From the NCBI GenBank assembly GCA_050329955.1, contig JBHJOH010000028.1, forward strand, positions 1-8,487: a DNA stretch of 8,487 nucleotides. The letters are read 5' to 3'. The DNA is from JAOUGY01 sp050329955 (GTDB lineage Bacteria > Actinomycetota > Acidimicrobiia > Spongiisociales > ZC4RG35). Shown piece by piece: positions 1 through 5,681 of this stretch (the first letter of the stretch is position 1; each line of letters starts with the position of its first letter). Made by a program: the position numbers and the translations under genes. The notes under the pieces are model-generated. The model was not told where the DNA came from. It saw nothing but the letters and a program-made list of their open reading frames with translations, and made no database searches.

Positions 1-18
1 GGGGGGGGGGCGCCCCCC
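1..18. repeat. G10 homopolymer joined to a 14-bp G/C palindrome
   Basis: The window opens with ten G residues followed by CGCCCCCC. The last six G of the run, CG and the six C form a perfect palindrome (5-18). It lies inside the coding part of the probable glycosyltransferase. It may be a slippage-prone tract or a sequencing or assembly artefact at a contig end. Confidence 0.8.
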
Positions 19-76
19 GCCACGAAATCGGGGCGAGCATGCCCACCCGCAGCGGTTCGGATGTTGGGACGTTCAC
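1..76 (-). CDS. N-terminus of a probable glycosyltransferase (partial, runs off the left edge)
   Basis: A GTG codon at 76-74 is preceded by GGGAGG with 9 nt spacing, a strong ribosome binding site. The reading starts MNVPTSEPLRVGMLAPISWR and continues GAPPP to the window edge. The stretch RVGMLAPISWR followed by prolines resembles, from memory, the N-terminal beta strand of GT-B fold family 4 glycosyltransferases, where the first strand leads into the nucleotide-sugar/acceptor cleft. Only about 25 residues are visible, so donor, acceptor and catalytic site cannot be judged. The C10 run on the coding strand falls just where this family usually has a short proline-containing loop, so the frame beyond the edge is uncertain. 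The GTG is 223 nt from the kinase stop codon on the same strand, so it may be co-transcribed with or separate from it. An internal ATG (codon 13) is a less likely start because it would remove part of the first beta strand. Confidence 0.45.
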   Translation of the reverse strand, partial: MNVPTSEPLRVGMLAPISWRGAPPP

Positions 77-298
77 GTGTTCGAACCTCCCGGCACTTGA
101 CGACGACGTACTCCTCGAACAGCGGGAGCACTTCATTGTCGCACCCCGGCAGGGCGGACGGATTGGTGGCTGGGCTTCGACCGCGCTCTTGGCAGACGGA
201 TCGACGGAAACAGGGTTGGCGGGAGCCCGGGAGGTGTGCAGTCGCCGCCCGAACCACTCCTCGTGGCTGACCATCGGATCGTCCGACGACGCGGCCGT
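77..298. other. gap between histidine kinase and glycosyltransferase, no confident gene
   Basis: This 222-nt gap between two minus-strand genes has no convincing gene. One minus-strand frame has 15 consecutive codons ending in G or C (131-87, reading VLPLFEEYVVVKCRE), a local coding-like signal. It has no obvious start codon upstream and it overlaps the ribosome binding site of the next gene, so it may be a gene relic. No clear hairpin terminator follows the kinase stop. Confidence 0.4.
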
Positions 299-1777
299 TC
301 AGACCACTGGACCCGGGAGCCGCAGGGTGAACCGGCTGTGCCCGGTGTAGGCATACTCGATGTCACCGTCCATGAGCCAGGCGAGCTGACGCGAAACGGT
401 GAGCCCGAGACCGACCGATTCGGGCCGGGCGCCGTCGTTCGGCCGGGAGACGTAGGGCTGAAACATCGATTCCCTGATCGACTCGGCCACGCCTCCTCCG
501 TCGTCACACACGTGGATCAGGACGTCAGCACCTTCGGCTTCAGACTCGACCCACACCCGGCTTCCACCGTGGCGGATCGAATTCGAGACCAGGTTGCGGA
601 CCACCTGGCGGACACGCATCTCGTCACCCACCGCCGTCATCGCCTCCCCGACCGCATTCCCGACCGACCCGCTGGTCCTGGGCAGGGCGGAGATGACCTG
701 GTCGACCACGTGACGTATGTCGATCTCACGGGGAACGATCGTGATGTGACCGGCTTCGACCCGGGCAGCCACCAGGAGGTCCTCGACGATCGCCGACATG
801 GCGTACGCCTCATGCTGGATCACACCGATGTATTCGGCTCGCTCGGAGTCGGTCACATCGCCCCCGGCCAGAACGTCGGCGAATCCCCGGATCGTGGTCA
901 GCGGGGTGCGCAGCTCGTGACTGACGCCGGCGATGAACTGATCCTTGTCGGCGTTGACCCGGCGGAGCACGTCTGCTTCGGCGGCGGCGCGAGCCATACT
1001 CCGGTCCCGGGCGATCGCCCACCAATACGCGCCCCCCACGGAGGCGCCCGGCGCAACAGCGCCCCCCACGGAGGCGCCCGGCGCACCAGCGCCCCCCACG
1101 GAGGAGGGGTCGGTCTGACGCTGCAGGGTGACGTGATGGGGCACGTGGACGCCGTCATGGCGCAACAGGTCGACCTGCCCCTCCCAACGGCCGCTGACGA
1201 CCAGTGCGGGGAGGATCTCATCCATCAGGTACGAGAGCGCACCGGCCGGAACGAACTGGAACAGGCCTTTGGCCACCGGGGGCCGCCCGAAGAACTCGAG
1301 CGCCGAGGCGTTCATGGAGAGCACAGTGCCGTCGGGCGCCATGATCCCGATCAGCTCACCGATGTCCTGAAACAGTGCCTTGAGTCGGGCGGATTCGGCT
1401 TCTGCCTCGAGACGGGCGCTCCGGTCGATGATCGTGACCGTGACCCCGTTGGGTTGTCCGCCGTCGAATCGGGTGGCCGCGCCCCGCAGCTCCACCGCGC
1501 GAGTTGAACCTCCTGGAAGAGTTATGACCGTCTCGATGCTGTTCCCTCTGGATCGACCGGCAGCCAGGAGCGCGACGCACGCCTCCCGGATGGTGCCGTC
1601 GTCCGAACCGAACAGCTCGTAGAACGAGGTCCCCACCGGAGTCGTGCGGCCCACCAGCTCGGCGAAGGCGGGATTGGACGCGACGATGGTGCCATCGGTG
1701 GCAAGGCTGGCAACGCCAACCGCCATCGAATCGGTCAGGTCCATCACGACCTCGAGCTCGTGATCCCCATCACTCAA
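299..1777 (-). CDS. soluble two-PAS sensor histidine kinase
   Basis: The product is a 492-residue two-component kinase that autophosphorylates on a histidine and passes the phosphate to a response regulator. The TTG start at 1777 is chosen because GGAGG (1789-1785) lies 7 nt upstream. There is no hydrophobic segment, so it should act in the cytoplasm. Two PAS sensor domains lie at about residues 10-118 and 130-258. A dimerisation/phosphoacceptor domain follows with the H-box SHELRTPL (phospho-acceptor H287). The ATPase domain has the N box RNLVSNSIRHGG (N395, N399), the G1 box DDGGG (425-429) and the G2 box GLGLT (456-460). All catalytic boxes look intact. No metal- or cofactor-binding residue for the PAS domains can be named, so the signal is unknown. 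Residues 226-250 are an odd repeat, S-V-G-G-A-x-A-P-G-A, inserted in the second PAS domain. No response regulator is visible nearby, so it is an orphan as far as this window shows. It is divergent from the exporter gene. Confidence 0.93.
   Translation of the reverse strand: MSDGDHELEVVMDLTDSMAVGVASLATDGTIVASNPAFAELVGRTTPVGTSFYELFGSDDGTIREACVALLAAGRSRGNSIETVITLPGGSTRAVELRGAATRFDGGQPNGVTVTIIDRSARLEAEAESARLKALFQDIGELIGIMAPDGTVLSMNASALEFFGRPPVAKGLFQFVPAGALSYLMDEILPALVVSGRWEGQVDLLRHDGVHVPHHVTLQRQTDPSSVGGAGAPGASVGGAVAPGASVGGAYWWAIARDRSMARAAAEADVLRRVNADKDQFIAGVSHELRTPLTTIRGFADVLAGGDVTDSERAEYIGVIQHEAYAMSAIVEDLLVAARVEAGHITIVPREIDIRHVVDQVISALPRTSGSVGNAVGEAMTAVGDEMRVRQVVRNLVSNSIRHGGSRVWVESEAEGADVLIHVCDDGGGVAESIRESMFQPYVSRPNDGARPESVGLGLTVSRQLAWLMDGDIEYAYTGHSRFTLRLPGPVV
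1029..1104. repeat. 30-bp GC-rich tandem repeat, 2.5 copies, inside the kinase gene
   Basis: Copies lie at 1029-1058 and 1059-1088, with a partial third at 1089-1104. The two full units differ at one base (1056 A, 1086 C). Each full unit contains nested dyads: GCGCC (1029-1033) with GGCGC (1043-1047), and GCGCCCGGCGC (1044-1054). The 30-bp period keeps the reading frame and adds 10 residues per unit to the kinase. Confidence 0.95.
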
Positions 1778-1801
1778 CGCTCAACCTCCACGGTGACTCA
1801 C

Positions 1802-1830
1802 AATCTATCCGCACCGCCTGGAACCGCCAG
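1802..1830 (-). promoter_or_regulatory. candidate promoter of the histidine kinase gene
   Basis: On the minus strand TAGATT (1807-1802) matches a -10 element of TAnnnT form and would start transcription about 18 nt before the TTG start, leaving room for the GGAGG site. The -35 position at 17 bp spacing (CTGGCG, 1830-1825) is weak. A short dyad CCTGG/CCAGG (1817-1821, 1827-1831) overlaps the upstream half and could bind a regulator. Confidence 0.35.
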
Positions 1831-1902
1831 GGATCGGCTGCTGCCCAGGGCCGTCGGCAGTGCGGTCGTCTCGGCTCCGGCCGGCGACCGGGACCCGGGC
1901 GG

Positions 1903-1908
1903 TACAGT
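1903..1908 (+). promoter_or_regulatory. candidate -10 element of the MFS exporter gene
   Basis: TACAGT fits the TAnnnT -10 pattern and would give a leader of about 70 nt before the ATG at 1986. No convincing -35 element is visible. It rests on one short match in a 208-nt divergent gap. Confidence 0.25.
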
Positions 1909-1985
1909 GATGGACCCGATGCCACCATCTTTCCGCCGAACGACGCCTGTCCTGCCGTGCCCACGACGGCGGCACGGTCGTTGAA

Positions 1986-3239
1986 ATGAGGCGACGACTC
2001 CTGGGGATGCTCAAACTGGCGGTGGTTGACACCACTGCCCTCCGTGGCAGCCGCCGGTTTCAATGGATGTTCGTCGGCCAGATCGCCATCCACATGGGCC
2101 GGCAGTTCCTGGTGGTGGCGGTACCGCTCCAGGTGTTCGAGATCACGAACTCGTCACTCATGGTGGGTCTGGTGAGCTTCGCCCAGACCATTCCGTTGCT
2201 GCTCACCTCGTTGTTCGGTGGCGCCATCGCCGACATCTACGACCGACGGATCGTGCTGTTGCTTTCTCAGTTTCTCACCGCGTTCACCGTGGCCGGACTT
2301 GCCTTCAACCTCGGATCCGATGCCAGGTTGTGGCCGATCTTCGTGCTCATGTCGCTCAACGCCGCCATCATGGGGATCGAGGCGCCGACACGGCAGGCGA
2401 TCATCCCGACCCTGGTCCCCCGCGAGCACATGGCGTCGGCTTACGCCACCAGTCAGACCCTCACCCAGATCGCCTTCATGGTGGGTCCGGCGCTGGCCGG
2501 ACTCGTGATCGCCGCCTTCGGGCTGGGACCGGCGTACTGGATCGCCACCATCAGCACCGTAGTGGCGGGGCTGGTGGCCATTCCGCTGGGCGCTCTCCCG
2601 CCCGAAAACAAGGACACCAGACCGGGGTTTGCGGCCGCGGTCGAAGGGTGGCGGTTCCTGCGGCAACGCCCACTCCTGCAGCATCTGATGCTGATCGACT
2701 TCAACGCCATGGTGTTCGGACTCCCCAGGGCGTTGTTCCCCTACATCGGAACCGTCACGCTGGGGGGCGATGCCGCCACTGTCGGCTTGCTCAATGCCGC
2801 CCCCGGGGCGGGAGCCTTCGGGGCGGCGCTGACCACCGGATGGGTTTCGCTGGTCAAACGCCAGGGCCGACTGGTGGTGCTGTCGGTGATCGTGTGGGGC
2901 CTTTCTATCGCCGCATTCGGCCTCACCAGAAGCCTGATTCCGGCTCTGATCTTCCTGGCGGTGGCCGGGGCCTCCGACGTGATCTCGAACGTGTTCCGAG
3001 CCACCATCCTCCAGCTCAGTCTCCCCGATTCGATGAGAGGACGGGTGACCGCCATCAAGGTCATGCTGTCGGGGGCGGGGCCCCGTCTGGGCGATGCCGA
3101 AGCCGGAGCGGTCGCCGCCCTCACCAACCCCACGGTATCGGTGATCTCGGGAGGGCTGGCCAGCGCCATCGGTGCGATCCTGATCGCCTGGCGCGGCCGC
3201 ACGTTGTGGAGCCAGACGACCGACGCCGACCGGGATTGA
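1986..3239 (+). CDS. MFS transporter, EntS-like exporter family (MFS_3)
   Basis: The product is a 417-residue inner-membrane protein of the major facilitator superfamily, a proton-driven exporter type. It shows the expected series of hydrophobic helices. The loop after helix 2 is a motif-A variant, GGAIADIYDRRIVLLL, which gates the conformational change. The C-terminal half carries PDSMRGRV and GAGPRLGDAEAGAVAAL, stretches typical of the EntS/MFS_3 group that includes enterobactin exporters and macrolide-type efflux proteins. Length is normal for the family. ATG at 1986 is the first in-frame start after the stop at 1908-1910. The ATG at codon 8 (2007) is an alternative, and neither has a good ribosome binding site. 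The substrate cannot be read from sequence. A siderophore or drug is possible, and the neighbouring ferric-reductase-like gene makes an iron link tempting but unproven. It is divergent from the kinase gene, so it could be a kinase-controlled target. Confidence 0.88.
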   Translation: MRRRLLGMLKLAVVDTTALRGSRRFQWMFVGQIAIHMGRQFLVVAVPLQVFEITNSSLMVGLVSFAQTIPLLLTSLFGGAIADIYDRRIVLLLSQFLTAFTVAGLAFNLGSDARLWPIFVLMSLNAAIMGIEAPTRQAIIPTLVPREHMASAYATSQTLTQIAFMVGPALAGLVIAAFGLGPAYWIATISTVVAGLVAIPLGALPPENKDTRPGFAAAVEGWRFLRQRPLLQHLMLIDFNAMVFGLPRALFPYIGTVTLGGDAATVGLLNAAPGAGAFGAALTTGWVSLVKRQGRLVVLSVIVWGLSIAAFGLTRSLIPALIFLAVAGASDVISNVFRATILQLSLPDSMRGRVTAIKVMLSGAGPRLGDAEAGAVAALTNPTVSVISGGLASAIGAILIAWRGRTLWSQTTDADRD

Positions 3240-3241
3240 CC

Positions 3242-3261
3242 TGGCCATCCTTCGATGGTCA
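3242..3261 (+). terminator. hairpin just after the MFS exporter, possible terminator
   Basis: TGGCCATC and GATGGTCA pair over 8 bp (one G-T wobble) with a 4-nt loop CTTC, starting 3 nt after the stop codon. There is no T run afterwards, so it is at best a weak or U-less terminator. Confidence 0.35.
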
Positions 3262-3494
3262 TCCATCACCGGCGAAACGCGAATTCGGTGGTGTTCGTGC
3301 CCCCGCCACCTGGGAGACGGTCGGGGCCGATCACGAGCGCAGCGACTCAGCCGCCGATCTCCCGGAGGGCTCAACACCGGTGAGACCCATGAACCCGGTC
3401 ATGCACAACCCGGGTGGTGACGGGGTCCCGTACCTTGATCGCGAGCCGTCAATCCTGAGACCGGCACGAAGAGCGACCAGGACCATCGCCTCTG

Positions 3495-3526
3495 GTGTCA
3501 CTGAGGCGCCCACACATAGCGTGTGG
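3495..3526 (+). promoter_or_regulatory. candidate promoter with overlapping dyad upstream of the flavocytochrome gene
   Basis: CCACAC (3510-3515) and GTGTGG (3521-3526) form a perfect inverted repeat with a 5-nt spacer. A -10-like TAGCGT (3517-3522) sits inside it, and GTGTCA (3495-3500, 4 of 6 matches to TTGACA) lies 16 bp upstream. A regulator on the dyad would block this promoter. The match is short and could be chance. Confidence 0.3.
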
Positions 3527-3553
3527 CCACACCGCCGAAGGACGGAGTGCCCT

Positions 3554-5041
3554 ATGAGTCCCCATGAGAGACCCGAGGCCGACACACGAGCCGATCAACC
3601 CCGGTGGGCCGGGGCCGAATCGGTCTCCACTGGCCGCAGCGGCTTGTTGGTCGTGGCGCTGCTCTACACGATCGTCGTCTTGGTACCGCTGTTCGTGATC
3701 CTTGCCGGCCAGCAGTCACGGGAGCGTGGTTTCTGGGTGGAGTTCGGAGTGGCGTTGGGCTTCATCGGCCTGGCCATGCTCTGCCTCCAGTCGGTACTCA
3801 CCGCCCGGTACCCGAAGCTGTCGGGCGCCGTCGGGCAGGACACGATGCTCCAGTTCCACCGCCAGACCGGCCTGGTGGCGTTCGGCTTCGTGCTGGCGCA
3901 CGCTCTCGTGCTGCTGCTGGGCGCCCCCGGCAACTGGCAGTTCCTCGACCCGCGCGTCAACTTCCTTCGGGCGGTGGCCCTGATCTTCGTCCTGTTCGCC
4001 CTTCCTGCCCTGATCGTGACCTCCCTGTGGCGGGAGTCGTTCCACCTTCCCTACCAGTGGTGGCGGTTGGGCCACGGCGTGCTTGCCCTGCTGATCCTCG
4101 TCGTCGGGATCGTGCACATCACCCGCGTCCACTACTACCTGTCCGATCCGTGGAAGCAGGTCGTGTGGATCGCCATGGGAACGGCCTCCATCGGCAGCAT
4201 CCTCTACGTGCGTGCCCTCAAGCCACTTCGGGTCCGCCGCCACCCCTATCGCCTCGTCGACGTGTCCCCGGCGGCATCACGCACCTGGAAGCTCACCCTC
4301 GAACCCGAGCACGGCAAGGTCCTCGACTTCCGGGCCGGCCAGTTCGTCTTCCTGACGCTGGCCGACACCCCGTTCTCGCTCGAACAACACCCGTTCTCGA
4401 TCGCCTCGAGCGCCGACCGACCGGACCGACTCGAATTCGCCGTGAAGGAACTCGGTGACTTCACCGCCACGATCGGCGCCACACCCGTGGGCCGGGTCGG
4501 CTTCGTGGACGGGCCGTACGGCTCGCTACGACTTCCCACAGATCCCGACGCGGGCATCCTGATGGTCGCCGGGGGAATCGGCATCTCTCCCATCATGAGC
4601 ATGCTTCGCACCCTTCGGGATCGGCGGCACACCGCTCCCGTGGTCGTGGTGTACGCCGCCGACCGGATCGACGACCTCGCCTACGGCACCGAACTGGATG
4701 ACCTCGCCGACGATCTGCAGCTGAAGGTCGTGCGTGTGCTCCGAGTGCCGCCGACCGACTGGACCGGTGAGCGAGGCCTGGTCGACAACGGACTGATCGA
4801 GCGACAGCTGCCGTCGGGCGATGCGAATACGTGGCACGTCGTGCTGTGCGGTCCCCCACCCATGATGGACGCGGCCGAACGGGCAGTGCGTGAGCGTGGT
4901 GTCCCTCTCAACCGGATCCACTCGGAACGATTCGACATCGGAGCCGCCGGTGCCGTCGGTCAGCGCAGCGTCCAGGTCCGACGCCTCGTCACGGGCCTCA
5001 GCCTCGTGATGCTGGCCGCCGCCGCGATCTTCGCCTGGTGA
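3554..5041 (+). CDS. ferric-reductase-type membrane flavocytochrome (FAD/NAD(P)H oxidoreductase)
   Basis: The product has 495 residues. ATG at 3554 is chosen for GGAG (3544-3547) 6 nt upstream. The open frame extends far further upstream only because GC-rich DNA has few stops. Residues about 30-220 form six membrane segments of a ferric-reductase-like domain. H102/H116 and H174/H188 are two His pairs, each 14 apart, as expected for two stacked b-type hemes. Residues about 225-325 are the FAD-binding domain with HPFS (279-282) and AGQF. Residues about 335-460 are the NAD(P)H domain with AGGIGISPI (339-347) and CGPPPMM (432-438). It should move electrons from cytosolic NAD(P)H through FAD and hemes across the membrane to ferric iron, oxygen or another acceptor, which cannot be decided here. 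It has no 2Fe-2S ferredoxin domain. Unusually, it ends in an extra hydrophobic stretch (about 478-494) preceded by RR. Confidence 0.9.
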   Translation: MSPHERPEADTRADQPRWAGAESVSTGRSGLLVVALLYTIVVLVPLFVILAGQQSRERGFWVEFGVALGFIGLAMLCLQSVLTARYPKLSGAVGQDTMLQFHRQTGLVAFGFVLAHALVLLLGAPGNWQFLDPRVNFLRAVALIFVLFALPALIVTSLWRESFHLPYQWWRLGHGVLALLILVVGIVHITRVHYYLSDPWKQVVWIAMGTASIGSILYVRALKPLRVRRHPYRLVDVSPAASRTWKLTLEPEHGKVLDFRAGQFVFLTLADTPFSLEQHPFSIASSADRPDRLEFAVKELGDFTATIGATPVGRVGFVDGPYGSLRLPTDPDAGILMVAGGIGISPIMSMLRTLRDRRHTAPVVVVYAADRIDDLAYGTELDDLADDLQLKVVRVLRVPPTDWTGERGLVDNGLIERQLPSGDANTWHVVLCGPPPMMDAAERAVRERGVPLNRIHSERFDIGAAGAVGQRSVQVRRLVTGLSLVMLAAAAIFAW

Positions 5042-5052
5042 CGAGCTTCGAG

Positions 5053-5075
5053 GAGCGCTTGGGAACACGGCGCTC
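5053..5075. terminator. hairpin after the flavocytochrome gene, possible terminator
   Basis: GAGCGC (5053-5058) and GCGCTC (5070-5075) pair perfectly with an 11-nt loop, 12 nt after the stop codon. No T run follows on either strand. If the tRNA-derived repeat to its right marks an integration site, this may also be the old downstream hairpin of the tRNA-Asn gene. Confidence 0.35.
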
Positions 5076-5081
5076 GGTAGG

Positions 5082-5118
5082 GCTCCGGGCGTGAGACTTG
5101 AACTCACAACCTACGGAT
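5082..5118 (-). repeat. partial copy of the tRNA-Asn 3' half (att-like repeat, left end)
   Basis: These 37 bases match 7103-7139 with one mismatch (5090 C against 7111 G). They cover the tRNA from the last base of the anticodon loop through the anticodon 3' stem, T arm, acceptor 3' strand and discriminator base, plus one base beyond. The tRNA 5' half is absent to the right, so this is not a second tRNA gene. The orientation is the same as the intact tRNA. Confidence 0.85.
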
Positions 5119-5180
5119 CCGCAGTGGCCATGGGTTCTGGAAGCCGCGTCCACGGTGCGATTCTGAGGGCGCCCGATGCT

Positions 5181-5495
5181 ATGACCAACGCGACCCCACC
5201 GGCCAACCAGCAGGCATGAGCAGTGGGGCGCCACCAACGACGAGGTCCGAATGTCCTTGCCCGGCGATGACCTTGTGGTGGAACCCGCACACCATCACAC
5301 GCGGGCCATCGGCATCGACGCCGGACCGGGTCCGTGTGGCCGTGGATTGTCCAGATCGGCGCCGACCGTGGTGGCTTCTACTCCTACGAGCGGCTCGAGA
5401 ACTTCTTCGGCCTGGGCATCCACAACAGCGACGTGGTGATACCGCAGTGGCAGCACCGGATGGTCGGCGACCTGGTCTTCGCGGATGCCAAGGGA
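5181..5495 (+). pseudogene. frameshifted, truncated SRPBCC/START-like protein remnant
   Basis: Pieces of one protein family are spread over two frames. A frame from about 5215 to 5328 reads HEQWGATNDEVRMSLPGDD followed by LVVEPAHHHTRAIGIDA. The reading then jumps frame near 5329-5334 and continues VWPWIVQIGADRGGFYSYE, then RLENFFGLGIHNSDVVIPQW and GDLVFADAKG. From memory, many actinobacteria carry an SRPBCC-type protein with WGAT-DEEV, LPGDELVPDP, TRAI-IDAP, VWPWLVQMG and GFYSYDWLEN in that order. Here the order is kept but the frame is broken and the C-terminal half is missing. An upstream ATG (5181) opens 12 codons ending in TGA at 5217 and may be the old N-terminus, implying a second shift. 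The shifts are close to compensating. Sequencing indels could explain the frame breaks but not the lost C-terminus. Confidence 0.6.
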
Positions 5496-5681
5496 TCTGT
5501 TGGCTCCCGCCCCGGGCACCCAGGTCCGTCGAAGCGGGCCTGCGGCTCTGGCTCGATCTCGGCGGCTGACCCACCACCGAGCCCGAGACCTCGACGCCTT
5601 GCGTCCGAAGGTGCCGATCTCGCTCCCCGAAGCGACATTCGACCCTGGCTCCCGGCCAGGCTCTGGGCGTACGCGAGAAGG

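Larger units (their letters stand above)
3240..3553. other. 314-bp non-coding gap before the flavocytochrome gene
   Basis: No convincing gene lies here. The gap holds a hairpin just after the exporter stop (3242-3261), an imperfect dyad around ACGGG-GT-CCCGT flanked by GGT and ACC (3416-3434), and a perfect 6-bp inverted repeat near a candidate -10 element (3510-3526). The frame of the downstream gene is open through the gap, with an ATG at 3389, but that ATG lacks a ribosome binding site and the residues between are not typical of a protein. No known riboswitch was recognised. Confidence 0.5.

Noticed and set aside
60..95. TTCGAA motif near a GC-rich stretch, possible tRNA T arm
   Set aside because: The flanking bases do not pair as a T stem on either strand and no acceptor or anticodon arm is found.
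1029..1104. CRISPR-like array
   Set aside because: The units are directly joined 30-bp tandem copies with no unique spacers and they lie in frame within a protein gene.
236..1507. Plus-strand open frame of 423 codons opposite the kinase gene
   Set aside because: The minus strand encodes a complete kinase with every catalytic box; the antisense reading has no recognisable domain and a shadow-like composition.
2154..3377. Minus-strand open frame of 407 codons opposite the exporter
   Set aside because: Composition is dominated by Arg, Gly, His and Asp with no hydrophobic or domain pattern, while the plus strand encodes a clear MFS protein.
2063..3553. Long open frame running through the exporter gene into the flavocytochrome (would give a 992-residue protein)
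   Set aside because: Its first half is an out-of-frame reading of the exporter gene, rich in Arg, His, Gly and Pro as expected of a shadow frame in GC-rich DNA. The true start is ATG 3554 with a ribosome binding site.
3331..3585. Small minus-strand gene in the gap before the flavocytochrome
   Set aside because: It overlaps the flavocytochrome start, has no ribosome binding site noticed, and its product resembles no family I recognise.
5082..5155. Second tRNA-Asn gene
   Set aside because: Only the 3' half matches; the anticodon, D arm and 5' acceptor strand are missing.
5334..5681. GTG start at 5334 giving a longer, 523-residue hydrolase
   Set aside because: The extra N-terminus is the tail of the SRPBCC-like pseudogene and would bury the lipoprotein signal peptide and lipobox that begin at 5682.
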